A stretch of 64,000 nucleotides of DNA, from contig NZ_CP034279.1 of assembly GCF_009739905.1 (NCBI RefSeq), positions 3,410,001-3,474,000 of the forward strand, in the 5' to 3' direction. Of this stretch, positions 8,302 to 16,219 are shown piece after piece. A model generated the notes under the pieces. It had not been told where the DNA came from. It worked only from the letters and a program-made list of their open reading frames with translations, and did no database searches. Position numbers and translations under genes: made by a program. Positions within the stretch are counted from its first letter, which is position 1, and each line of letters opens with the position of its first letter. This DNA comes from Streptomyces ficellus. Its GTDB lineage: Bacteria; Actinomycetota; Actinomycetes; Streptomycetales; Streptomycetaceae.

Positions 8302-8981
8302 CGACCGGCCTCGGGCCGCTCGGCCCCCACGGCATCCGCAGGTTCCGGGGCTGGGCAACGCCGGCCGCCGCCACTGCCCGCGCCGCCCACCTGACCGCCA
8401 GGTACCGGGCCGACCGCACGGAAGTCGTCCGCAACCCGCACCTGACCGCCGAGTGGGCGCGGCACGCCGTACGCTCCCCGGTCCTCCTCAACGCCGTACG
8501 GAGGGCGATCGGGCCGGACATCGCCGTGGAGAACACGTTCCTGGTGATCAAGTGGCCCGGCCACCCCTTCGAAGTGCCCTGGCACCAGGACGGCATCAAC
8601 GACCGGATCATCCTCGACCCTCGCCGCTCGGTCGCCGCCTGGCTGGCCCTGACCAACGCCGACGAGGCAAGCGGCTGCCTCCGCGTGATCCCCGGCTCCC
8701 AGCAATACGGCTATCGGCAGTACGGCACCGAGCCGGACGCCGGAGCCGCCCGGGGCCGGGCACTGAGCGTCGGCGGCATCGACACCGCGCAGGCCCAAGC
8801 CCTGCCGTCACAGGGCGGGGACGGCTGCCTGATGGACGTCCGCCTCGTCCACAGCTCAGCCTCCAACACCGGGGCCGGCGTCCGCATCGGCCTCAACATC
8901 CGCTTCGTCGCGCCCGCCGGATACTCCGTGCGCGACGGCTCAGACCCCAGCCTGTACCCGGTCTCCGGGACCGGCTGGTAG
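8298..8981 (+). CDS. Phytanoyl-CoA dioxygenase (PhyH) family oxygenase
   Basis: The 227-aa protein starts at GTG 8298, coupled to the upstream stop. It has the non-heme iron triad of Fe(II)/2-oxoglutarate oxygenases: HQD in VPWHQDGIND (about residue 97), the distal His in DVRLVHSSASN, and an Arg in GVRIGLNIRF for 2-oxoglutarate. The family hydroxylates or halogenates small molecules or carrier-bound substrates. The substrate is unknown. The flanking genes, an MFS exporter and a kinase-fold protein, hint at a small-molecule tailoring cluster inside the island. Confidence 0.82.
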   Translation: MTTGLGPLGPHGIRRFRGWATPAAATARAAHLTARYRADRTEVVRNPHLTAEWARHAVRSPVLLNAVRRAIGPDIAVENTFLVIKWPGHPFEVPWHQDGINDRIILDPRRSVAAWLALTNADEASGCLRVIPGSQQYGYRQYGTEPDAGAARGRALSVGGIDTAQAQALPSQGGDGCLMDVRLVHSSASNTGAGVRIGLNIRFVAPAGYSVRDGSDPSLYPVSGTGW

Positions 8982-9012
8982 TTCAACCCATCCACGAGAG
9001 GAGAGCACCACC

Positions 9013-9438
9013 GTGACCATCCTCAAGGAGTTCCTTGCCCAGGACGCGCCCGCGCGGGTCCGCGTTCTGAACGGCGAGGACACCGACGCCGCCCGCCGCG
9101 GCGAGAAGAAGCCGGTCGTCCGCAGCGAGTGCACCTACTACTGCCCGGACGAGGCGACCGCCCGCCGCTGCATCGAGGCGCTGGAGGAGTCCGACAGGCG
9201 GCTGCGCGAGCGCCCGGAGGAGCTGATGCTCTGGGACTGGCAGGCCACGTACTTCGAGGCCGAGCAGGGCAACGCCAACGGCGGCGGCACCGTCATCCTC
9301 GGCGTCGCCTGGTACGAGGAGGACTTCTTCGCCGACAGGCGTGACGCCTGGTTCGGCGTGATGCACCAGCGCATCTACAAGGACCTCGGCATCCCGCTGG
9401 AGAACATCGAGGTCTTCCACTGGCGGCTGATCGCCTGA
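9013..9438 (+). CDS. Hypothetical protein, 141 aa
   Basis: Starts at GTG 9013 with GAGAGGAGAG just upstream, a good ribosome site. The protein is acidic, lacks membrane segments, and contains CTYYCPDEATARRCIEALEE and a tryptophan-rich end (IEVFHWRLIA). The alternation suggests a small alpha/beta fold. No family is recognised. It is the last gene of the co-directional run and meets the convergent MFS gene 36 nt later. Confidence 0.6.
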   Translation: MTILKEFLAQDAPARVRVLNGEDTDAARRGEKKPVVRSECTYYCPDEATARRCIEALEESDRRLRERPEELMLWDWQATYFEAEQGNANGGGTVILGVAWYEEDFFADRRDAWFGVMHQRIYKDLGIPLENIEVFHWRLIA

Positions 9439-9474
9439 CGACCGGCCAGTGAGCAGGGGCGGGCCGGGGGCGAG

Positions 9475-10731
9475 CTAGCGGCCCCGGGCCCGCCCGCTCG
9501 CCCCCGTTCCGACGGGCTCCTGACCGGGTACGGGACCGGCCGGAGCCCAGCGGACGGCAAGGACCGCACCGAAGAGCCCTACGCCGACCAGGCCAAGGCC
9601 GGCCACGGCGAAGGCCAGGCTCGGACGGTGCGCGGCGAGCGCGGGTACGAACAACATCGAGGCCGTCCCCGCAGTGCGGATGACGGTGAGGTCCACGGAC
9701 ATCAGGCGCAGCCGGTGGGCCGGAGGAAAGCCCGACAGGTGAGTGACGAGAGCGACTTGGACGAACGGATTGACCGCCCCGAGCAGCACGGACAGCGCCA
9801 GCAGCGCCGGGACCGACCCCGCGAGCGCGATCGCCACGAGGGCCGCGCCGGAGACCGCCCAGGCCAGGCAGTAGAACGCCGGCAGGTTCGGCGGCAGGCG
9901 GAGGTTCCCGGCGAGACCGTTCGCCGCGAGGGCTCCGGCGCCGGTGGCGGCGAGCGCGGCCCCGTACGTACCGGCTCCCCCGCCGAGCTGGAGGGTGATG
10001 AAGGCGGGCAGCGCGAGGGCGACGGTGTGGGCGGCGATGCCGACCCCGTGGATCGCGATCGCCACGGCCGTGTCCGGCCGGCCCCGCAACAGCATCCGGG
10101 CCTGCGCGGGGATCCGCGTGGGGGCCGACGCGCGGTCCCGCCGCACCGCCGGGCCACGGCGGCCCAGGAGGGCGAGGGCGGCGGCGGAGACGAGGAAGGT
10201 CGCCCCGTCCAACCAGAACAGCGTGGTCATCGGCATGACCGCGAGCAGCAGTCCGGCCGCCCCCGGCCCGGCGATCCGCGCGATCCGGCCCGACAGATCC
10301 ATCAGCCCGCTGACCGCCTGGACGTCCCGCTTCTCGACCAGCTCGGGCGTCAGGGCACCGAGGTTCGGATCGAAGACGGCCCCCGCGAACCCGGCCACCA
10401 GCACCAGCGCGAGCGCCCCCGCCAGCCCGAGGTGCGTCCACGCCAGCGGCAGAGCGGCCACCAGCCCGGCCCGTACGACATCGACCGCCGCCAGCGCCTT
10501 GAGGGAGCCGAACCGGCCCACGATCCGTCGCCCGACCGTGCCGAGCACGATGTACGGAAGGGACTCGGCGATCGCCACGAGCCCCATCGCGAACGCCCCG
10601 GACTCCTCGAAGGCGATCCACATGACCGCCATCGCGTACAGCCGGTCCCCGAAGACCGACAGGGCCTGCCCCACCCACAGCGTGAGTACGGACCGGCTCC
10701 GCAGCAGCCGCACGTAACCCAAGATCACCAC
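9475..10731 (-). CDS. MFS-type transporter
   Basis: The 418-aa protein has about 11-12 hydrophobic segments, starting with LWVGQALSVFGDRLYAMAVMW, as in H+-coupled drug/metabolite exporters of the major facilitator superfamily. The start is uncertain: tandem GTG codons at 10731 and 10728 read MVILGYVRLLRS, a natural start, while GTG 10788 would add 19 residues. It is divergent from the kinase-fold gene and convergent with the PhyH run. Export of that cluster's product is a reasonable guess. Confidence 0.8.
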   Translation of the reverse strand: MVILGYVRLLRSRSVLTLWVGQALSVFGDRLYAMAVMWIAFEESGAFAMGLVAIAESLPYIVLGTVGRRIVGRFGSLKALAAVDVVRAGLVAALPLAWTHLGLAGALALVLVAGFAGAVFDPNLGALTPELVEKRDVQAVSGLMDLSGRIARIAGPGAAGLLLAVMPMTTLFWLDGATFLVSAAALALLGRRGPAVRRDRASAPTRIPAQARMLLRGRPDTAVAIAIHGVGIAAHTVALALPAFITLQLGGGAGTYGAALAATGAGALAANGLAGNLRLPPNLPAFYCLAWAVSGAALVAIALAGSVPALLALSVLLGAVNPFVQVALVTHLSGFPPAHRLRLMSVDLTVIRTAGTASMLFVPALAAHRPSLAFAVAGLGLVGVGLFGAVLAVRWAPAGPVPGQEPVGTGASGRARGR

Positions 10732-10818
10732 CGGTCCAGGAACGAACAGAACCCGGCGACACCACAGAGCACCGGGAACGCACGTCACCCTAGAGCACCA
10801 AGGCGGAAGAGACAGGCG

Positions 10819-11673
10819 ATGTCAGAAGAAATCCGGATTCCAGATGAGGCCGTGGCCTCCGCCGAATCCCACTGCGGACGACCGGTGCGCTGGGACCTCA
10901 TCAGCAGCCGCCGAGGCTCCGTCGTCTGGAAGGGCGTAGGCCCCTCCGCCTCGGTCGCCCTCAAGGCCGGCCAGGGCGACGGCGCCCCGATCACCTCACG
11001 CGAGATCACGGTCGCCGAACGCCTGCCAGGCCACAGCCCGCTCATCGCCTCCGGGCGTACCGAAGCCACCACCTGGCTCATCACCCCGTGGCACCACGGC
11101 CCCTCCACCTGGGACGTCTTCCACACGGTCCGCACCACCCACCAAGGCACCCAGGAAGCACGCGACGCCGCCGTCGACCTCTGCCTCGCCGTCGCCGACC
11201 TCCACCGACAGGGCTGGGTCCACGGCGACCTTCAACCCGACCACGCGATCCACACGAGGACCGGCATCCAGCTCATCGACTGGACCTGGGCCACATCCCG
11301 CGCCCTCACCCCCTCCCGGATCTTCCGAGGCGGCCTCCCTCACCTCCTGGCCCCCGAACTCGCCGCCGAGATCAAAGCCGGCCACCGCCCGGTCAAGGTC
11401 ACTCCGGCCGCAGAGACCTACACACTCACCGCGACCCTCTGGCGTTCCGCCACCGGCACGTGGCCGTTCGACTACACCGCCGCGTGCAAGACCGAGGGCT
11501 CCATCACAGGCCCCGGGGCCCGTCAGCTGATCGCCAGTGGACAGCTGCCACCGACACTCGCCCCGCAGTGGCCTGCCGTGCTCTCCGTCCTGCGGATCGC
11601 CATGGCCGCGCCTCCCGAGGCGCGCCCGTCCGCCAGCGACCTTGCGCTACTCATCGCCGATGCCGCCCAATAG
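10819..11673 (+). CDS. Kinase-fold (aminoglycoside phosphotransferase-like) protein
   Basis: The 284-aa product from ATG 10819 has a catalytic loop HGDLQPDH (about residue 136) and a metal-binding LIDW (about residue 152), the order expected in the APH/protein-kinase-like fold, plus an N-lobe lysine in VALKAG. The loop Asn usual in HGDLxxxN is replaced by His, so activity may be altered. It could phosphorylate a small molecule or act on protein; no resistance spectrum can be inferred. It starts 87 nt from the divergent MFS gene. Confidence 0.72.
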   Translation: MSEEIRIPDEAVASAESHCGRPVRWDLISSRRGSVVWKGVGPSASVALKAGQGDGAPITSREITVAERLPGHSPLIASGRTEATTWLITPWHHGPSTWDVFHTVRTTHQGTQEARDAAVDLCLAVADLHRQGWVHGDLQPDHAIHTRTGIQLIDWTWATSRALTPSRIFRGGLPHLLAPELAAEIKAGHRPVKVTPAAETYTLTATLWRSATGTWPFDYTAACKTEGSITGPGARQLIASGQLPPTLAPQWPAVLSVLRIAMAAPPEARPSASDLALLIADAAQ

Positions 11674-11735
11674 GCCAGCAGCTACCGCCCTGACCATGAG
11701 CAGCCCACCCCACGGGCGAATAGTTCCGTGAATAA

Positions 11736-11765
11736 TTGACAGGGGATAGTTAAGTCCGTCAGGAT
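11736..11765 (+). promoter_or_regulatory. Promoter with consensus -35, probably leaderless
   Basis: TTGACA (11736-11741) and CAGGAT (11760-11765) are 18 bp apart. The predicted start falls at or beside the GTG at 11772, and there is no Shine-Dalgarno sequence, so a leaderless transcript is likely for the regulator-protease pair. Confidence 0.55.
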
Positions 11766-11771
11766 CTCCCT

Positions 11772-12383
11772 GTGACCGAACCTCTCAGTGCAGTAGAGGC
11801 CGAGTTGGTCCTGTCGCCGCATCTCCAGAAGATCGGCGGCTGCATCGAACTCGGATGGCGGCGTTGGCTTGGCCTGCTGAAGCAGGACAGCGAACTCGGA
11901 ATCGTGATCAGCACCCGTTCGCGGGCCAACCTCGTATACGACTTCATCCGCTACGAGGCAGTCAACGCGTTTGATGGCTGCGAAGGCGTCAAGGTCGGGG
12001 ACAGCCGCGGCTTCCTCCTCCTGACGTTCGAAGAGAAGATCGTCCTGCGGTTCAAGAAGTTCAAGGACCGCAAGCTGCGAACCAGTGGTGTGCCTACTCA
12101 GCAGCGGCGCGAGTACGCCAACCAGGTACTCCCCGGTATGGAGGCCCTGACCCACCTGGTCGCCGGCTATCTTCCCAACAAGGCGGGGCTGGGCCTGGAG
12201 CGTATGGCCATTGCGTGCAGTCTCGACGATGACCGGCTCTGGGTTCTGGAGTTGGATCTCGACCTCGGCGAGACTGGTGTTGCTGCGCCCGTCGCCCCCA
12301 TGCCATCGATCCCGCCGCGGGATACGATCGTCCGGCCCAAGCGGCGTGAAATCCCAGATCAGACCGGTACTGAAGAGAGGTAG
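11772..12383 (+). CDS. Partner protein of ImmA/IrrE regulator
   Basis: The 203-aa product starts at GTG 11772. It has a compact alpha/beta core (NLVYDFIRYEAVNAF, then FLLLTFEEKIVLRFKKF) and a proline-rich basic tail. I recognise the gene order only: in actinobacterial mobile DNA a protein of this size precedes an XRE-ImmA/IrrE gene, in the manner of a toxin-antitoxin or immunity pair. The stop lies 7 nt before the next start. The function is not established. Confidence 0.6.
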   Translation: MTEPLSAVEAELVLSPHLQKIGGCIELGWRRWLGLLKQDSELGIVISTRSRANLVYDFIRYEAVNAFDGCEGVKVGDSRGFLLLTFEEKIVLRFKKFKDRKLRTSGVPTQQRREYANQVLPGMEALTHLVAGYLPNKAGLGLERMAIACSLDDDRLWVLELDLDLGETGVAAPVAPMPSIPPRDTIVRPKRREIPDQTGTEER

Positions 12384-12390
12384 CCACCCC

Positions 12391-13422
12391 ATGAACCCGC
12401 GCCTTCTGCAACTCGCGCGGGAGTCTCGTGGCTTGTCCCAGTCCAAGCTGGCTGGACTCGCAGGCATCTCGCAGGCAGCCCTGTCCAAGGCGGAGAACGG
12501 CGTGGGAACGCTGACTCCCGAACGTGTGCAAGCGGTGGCGGAAGCCCTCGGCTACCCCAGAGAAGTACTCGACTGGCCGGACGAGCCGGTCGGACTGGGG
12601 CCGTCCGGCTTCTACCACCGCAAGCAGTCCGGCCTCGGTAAGACCGCACTTCAGCGGATCGAAGCCGAGGTCAACCTGCTGCTCATGCAGCTCCGCCGAC
12701 TCGAAGCCAGCGTGGACATCGAGCCGATCTACCGACTCCCTGTCCTCGACGCCGATGAACACACGCCAGAGGAAGCTGCAGCCAAGATCCGCGCAAGTTG
12801 GCTCCTGCCGGACGGGCCGGTGCACGACGTAATCCGAACCGTCGAGAGAGCCGGCGTCGTCGTCGTGCGGCGCGACCTGGAGTCCCCCAAGATCTCCGGT
12901 CTAAGCGTCCGGCCTCCCAACGGGCTACCCGTGATCATCCTCAACCACGGGATGCCACCGGCAAGGGAACGCTTCACCGTTCTCCACGAGCTGGGCCACC
13001 TGGTCATGCACCAGCTACCCAGCGACAACGGCGAACGCGAGGCAGACGTGTTCGCAGCCGAGCTGCTCATGCCTGGGCGCCTCATCGGCCCACATCTGTC
13101 GGGGCTTACTCTCCAGCGCTCGATCCAGCTGAAGCAGTACTGGAAGGCATCCATGGCCGCAGTGATCCAGACCGCGAAGCGCCTTGATCGGATCGACGAG
13201 AGCCGCTACAAGAGCCTCCAGGTCCAGCTATCGCAGCACGGCTACCGCAGGAACGAACCCGCCGAGCCAGACCGCGAGGAACCCAGCACCCTCTCCAGCA
13301 TCCTGGAAACCCACCGTGCGGATCACGGGTACTCCGACAAGGAGCTCGCTACCGTCGTCGGACTCCAGCTCCGCGAATTCAGGTCGGAGTACGGGAGCGC
13401 CTTCGCCCTCCACGCTGTCTGA
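12391..13422 (+). CDS. XRE regulator fused to ImmA/IrrE (M78) metalloprotease
   Basis: The 343-aa protein starts at ATG 12391 with GAGAGG upstream. Residues 1-60 form a Cro/CI-type HTH (LSQSKLAGLAGISQAALSKA). The middle and C-terminus form a zinc-protease domain with HELGHLVMH (about residues 203-211) and a downstream EADVFAAELLMP, the third-ligand helix. ImmA/IrrE proteins cleave a repressor or act as regulators of mobile-element genes in response to stress. The substrate is probably a repressor, or the partner encoded just upstream. The locus resembles phage and ICE control modules. Confidence 0.85.
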   Translation: MNPRLLQLARESRGLSQSKLAGLAGISQAALSKAENGVGTLTPERVQAVAEALGYPREVLDWPDEPVGLGPSGFYHRKQSGLGKTALQRIEAEVNLLLMQLRRLEASVDIEPIYRLPVLDADEHTPEEAAAKIRASWLLPDGPVHDVIRTVERAGVVVVRRDLESPKISGLSVRPPNGLPVIILNHGMPPARERFTVLHELGHLVMHQLPSDNGEREADVFAAELLMPGRLIGPHLSGLTLQRSIQLKQYWKASMAAVIQTAKRLDRIDESRYKSLQVQLSQHGYRRNEPAEPDREEPSTLSSILETHRADHGYSDKELATVVGLQLREFRSEYGSAFALHAV

Positions 13423-13670
13423 GAAGCCTCCAGCCGACGGGACATCGACGAACGATCATCGGCAGCCAGATCCGTCTGCCTTGTGAGGATCTGAGTCCTC
13501 CGTGCCACGCCGAGATTGCTTCGACGGGGCATGGAGGGACGCTAACGGTTGGCGGCGAACTCGAGCCACCTAGTGGCGCCAACAGACCGGCGAGACAATA
13601 GTGTTTCGCGTCCACCGCAGCACGCACAGACGCCCATGCCCGGCCCCATACCCGCCACTACGATCGCTGC

Positions 13671-14441
13671 ATGGCGATCACCGAGAAGTCCATCAAAGTG
13701 TTGTGGGGCTTAAGTGGGGGGCGGTGCGCCATCTGCCGAACGCCGCTCGTTCTGCCCGGCGAAGTACCTGCCGATGACCACGCAGTAGTCGGCGACATGG
13801 CCCACATCGTCGCCCATTCCGTGGGCGGCCCCCGCGGTGGCGTGCCGTTCGCCGGCGACCGTGATCACCACTCCAACCTCCTGCTGCTGTGCCGGGTGCA
13901 CCACAAGGTTGTGGACGACCACGTGAACGGATGGACGGTGGACCGGCTGCACCAGCAGAAAGCAGCGCACGAAGCATGGGTTGCCGAGACGCTCGAATTT
14001 GAGGCCGTACGCGTCCGCCCCGACCCCGAAAGCCCGGACCCCAGCGAGACCAAGTTCTTCATGATCGGGTCGGACCAGGAACTGTGGGATCTCGTCTGCG
14101 CCGCCTGGTCGCACCGCTTCGAGTATTCGGAGCGGGACCGGACTGATGAGCAGATGGACCAGCTCATGGGCCTTCTGGACGAACTGGCGGACTGGATGGA
14201 CATCGCCGAGTCCGTCGACACCATGCGCGGCCAAAGGGACGCCCGGAAGCGTATGGAGATGATCCTTACCGAGAGCGCCGACCTGGGCTTCATCCTCTAC
14301 TCGCGCCGCATCAGGATGCTCATGACCGGAGGACGCGGGCTGCCGTCGAAGCACTGGCACGTTGAGATCAGGGCCGTGCGGTGCGAGGACTTCGCCAAGA
14401 TCGTGATGGAGCACATGACCCAGTCAGATCCGGCTGGGTGA
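13671..14441 (+). CDS. HNH-family endonuclease-like protein
   Basis: The 256-aa product from ATG 13671 has an N-terminal HNH module. CAIC (residue ~18) and a later LLCRVHHKVVDDH supply zinc ligands, MAHIVAHS supplies the catalytic His, and NLLLLC gives the central Asn. Residues ~120-256 are a separate helical domain of unknown type. TACGAT 7 nt upstream of the ATG suggests a leaderless transcript. HNH domains cleave DNA. With a sensor-like C-terminus and an island setting, a defence role is plausible but inferred. Confidence 0.72.
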   Translation: MAITEKSIKVLWGLSGGRCAICRTPLVLPGEVPADDHAVVGDMAHIVAHSVGGPRGGVPFAGDRDHHSNLLLLCRVHHKVVDDHVNGWTVDRLHQQKAAHEAWVAETLEFEAVRVRPDPESPDPSETKFFMIGSDQELWDLVCAAWSHRFEYSERDRTDEQMDQLMGLLDELADWMDIAESVDTMRGQRDARKRMEMILTESADLGFILYSRRIRMLMTGGRGLPSKHWHVEIRAVRCEDFAKIVMEHMTQSDPAG

Positions 14442-14605
14442 GCCGGTGGTCCACACGGAACCCGCGCCGGCCCGTGCCCTCCCCGCAGCATGAGCGAGAG
14501 CGCGATATCCATCGAGATCCGCGGCCACGAGCCAGCAGCGGCCGAGCGGATCGCGAGGCCCTTCCTGTCCTCCCAGGCCAGGTGGGCCACAGCGGAAGCT
14601 TGGGG

Positions 14606-14656
14606 TCGTCGTTGTCTAGACCTGTCGAGGGCTGCCGTGCCCTCCGCGTGCCCCAT
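14606..14656 (+). repeat. Orphan copy of the left-end arm region
   Basis: TCGTCGTTGTCTAGACCT matches the left end at 3664 over 18 bp, followed by a GGG-rich stretch and two CGTGCC repeats about 11 bp apart, as at 3692 and 3703. Just upstream, CCAGGCCAGGTGGGCC resembles the hairpin of att copy C. The tRNA core is missing. It looks like the decayed left end of an older element. Otherwise 14442-14840 holds no gene I can support. Confidence 0.5.
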
Positions 14657-14840
14657 CTCGCGCGAATGTCCTGCTCGGAAGGCACGAGGCGCATCGCCCG
14701 GACCGCCTCGGCGCCTAGGCGACCCCGTGGCGCAAAACAATCACGGCCGGTGATCTGCATGTGACACGTTGTCAGAGGTGAGTGCTTTCATGAGCCGGTC
14801 ATGCAGGGAGGCGTGACTCGACTGATGGGGGGACCCAGCT

Positions 14841-15143
14841 GTGCCCGTGATCGAGGAGTACGTGAAGGCCGACGGAACCGTGGTCGGGAAACACATCCGC
14901 CTCCCCGCGGGCGCCCGGCGGCAGACGGCGATCGCGGGGATGATCGTGGCGGGGGTGCTCCTCTTCGGCAGCGGCAACACGACCACCGGCGCGGGTCCTC
15001 AGCCGGGACAGAACCGCTTACCCCGGCCGCAGTCGACGGTGGTCTATCCAATCAAGTGGCCGGGATGGGACAGGCCGGTGGTCCATCCCACACCGACCGT
15101 CTCGTATCCCATCGTCTTCCCCACCTCGGGGAGCGGTCGATGA
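14841..15143 (+). CDS. Small membrane protein paired with the Mrr-type nuclease
   Basis: The 100-aa protein starts at GTG 14841 after a GGGGGGA ribosome site. One hydrophobic segment (TAIAGMIVAGVLLFGSG, about residues 29-45) separates a short cytoplasmic start from a proline-rich tail. Its stop overlaps the ATG of the nuclease gene (ATGA), so both are made together. It may be an anchor or regulator of that membrane nuclease. No family is recognised. Confidence 0.6.
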   Translation: MPVIEEYVKADGTVVGKHIRLPAGARRQTAIAGMIVAGVLLFGSGNTTTGAGPQPGQNRLPRPQSTVVYPIKWPGWDRPVVHPTPTVSYPIVFPTSGSGR

Positions 15144-15826
15144 GCCGCCGCCCGTCACGGCGACGGCCCAGCAAGAAGCGTGGATCCAACGGGCAATTCC
15201 TGTTGATGCTGGGGCTGATCGGCGTAGTGATTCAGGGGCTCCTGGCAGCCACACTGTCCTGGGTGGCCGAGCACCCCTGGATCCTCGCCCTGCCGATCCT
15301 GGTAGTGGCCGGAGCAGGAACCGCATTCGTGCTCCTGCGTCGGGAGGCAGCTCGCCGGGAACGGGTCCGTGTCCAGGGCCTTCGGTACCTGGTCGAGCAC
15401 CTCGACGGACTGCACCACACCCAGTTCGAGTACGCCGTCCGCGATCTCATGCGACGCGACGGCTGCCAGGACGCCCGACAGGTCGGCGGAAGCGGCGACA
15501 ACGGAGCCGACGTCAAGGCCACCGACCCGTTCGGGAGACGCTGGGTGATCCAGTGCAAGCACCGCAAAGCCGGCTGGGCCGGCTCGGCCGTCGGCACCCC
15601 CGACCTCCAGAAGCTCAACGGCACCGGCCGTCAAATCCACGGCGGCGACGTCCTTGTGATGCTCACCAACGGCCGTTTCTCCCGCCCCGCCCTCGGCTTC
15701 GCCAGGTCCCAGCATCTCCACCTGGTCGACCGCAACCTCCTCGCGCAGTGGGCCGCTGGCTCCACCCCCCTTTGGGAGTTGCTGCGGGCCATACCGCCCC
15801 CACGAAGATCCACGACGCTGTCCTGA
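15140..15826 (+). CDS. Membrane-anchored Mrr-type restriction endonuclease
   Basis: The 228-aa protein starts at ATG 15140. Two hydrophobic segments occupy about residues 15-65, followed by a PD-(D/E)xK nuclease domain: FEYAVRDLMRRDG, GSGDNGADVKA (catalytic Asp) and WVIQCKHRK (Q-x-K). That is the Mrr_cat pattern found in type IV restriction enzymes and related nucleases that cut foreign or modified DNA. Tethering at the membrane would place it at the point of DNA entry. It is coupled to a small membrane protein gene. Confidence 0.8.
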   Translation: MSRRPSRRRPSKKRGSNGQFLLMLGLIGVVIQGLLAATLSWVAEHPWILALPILVVAGAGTAFVLLRREAARRERVRVQGLRYLVEHLDGLHHTQFEYAVRDLMRRDGCQDARQVGGSGDNGADVKATDPFGRRWVIQCKHRKAGWAGSAVGTPDLQKLNGTGRQIHGGDVLVMLTNGRFSRPALGFARSQHLHLVDRNLLAQWAAGSTPLWELLRAIPPPRRSTTLS

Positions 15827-15945
15827 CTCCGGAAGCAGACCTCGAACACCCTGAAGGGGTGGTACTCGTGTGCAACGCCACCCCTTAGGCCATTCACGTC
15901 ACGCCTCGGGCTCAGCCGGGGGCTCGGCAGCGACCTCATCGGCGG

Positions 15946-15987
15946 CCGTGCCACAACGTGCCAGTAGGGGCGGTAAAACAGCGGACA
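15946..15987 (+). repeat. Right-end arm-like element before att copy B
   Basis: CCGTGCCACAACGTGCCA, then GTAGGGGCGGTA and ACAGCGG. The same series occurs before copies C and D. Its second CGTGCC lies about 120 bp from the core, against 118 for C and 116 for D. The paired CGTGCCA units, 10 bp apart, look like integrase arm sites. Confidence 0.6.
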
Positions 15988-16076
15988 TCAGGAGGCCGCC
16001 CGGAGAGGATGGAAACCGCTCCTCAGCAAACATTCCCACAGGTCAGTGGCTAGATGAGGCCCCAAGTACCGGGTGA

Positions 16077-16118
16077 TTCCCAAGCTTATGGCGCGGGTTC
16101 GATTCCCGTCATCCGCTC
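16077..16118 (+). repeat. att core copy B
   Basis: 38 of 42 positions match the tRNA-Gly 3' end. Mismatches lie in the anticodon-stem side (CTTATG for CTCAGA) and one in the acceptor stem, so it could not restore a perfect tRNA. A hairpin with 13-bp arms (16125-16153) follows, of the same type as after copy D. It marks the right end of the 12.4-kb segment and the left end of the VOC/SigJ segment. Confidence 0.8.
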
Positions 16119-16219
16119 TTGAACGAAGGCCCAGGTCAGCGACCTGGGCCTTCGTCATTCCCTTCGTGGCCGATCGGTCCGGTCGGCTCGTACGCGGACG
16201 GGCCCCTGACGACACCGGC

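Noticed and set aside
9628..10818. Upstream extension of the kinase-fold frame by nearly 400 codons
   Set aside because: It lies antisense to the MFS gene and lacks homology; ATG 10819 gives the domain its natural start.
14490..14753. Open frame of 87 codons beginning MSESAISIEIRG
   Set aside because: It runs through the orphan arm-like repeat, changes composition midway and has no ribosome site; more likely non-coding island debris.
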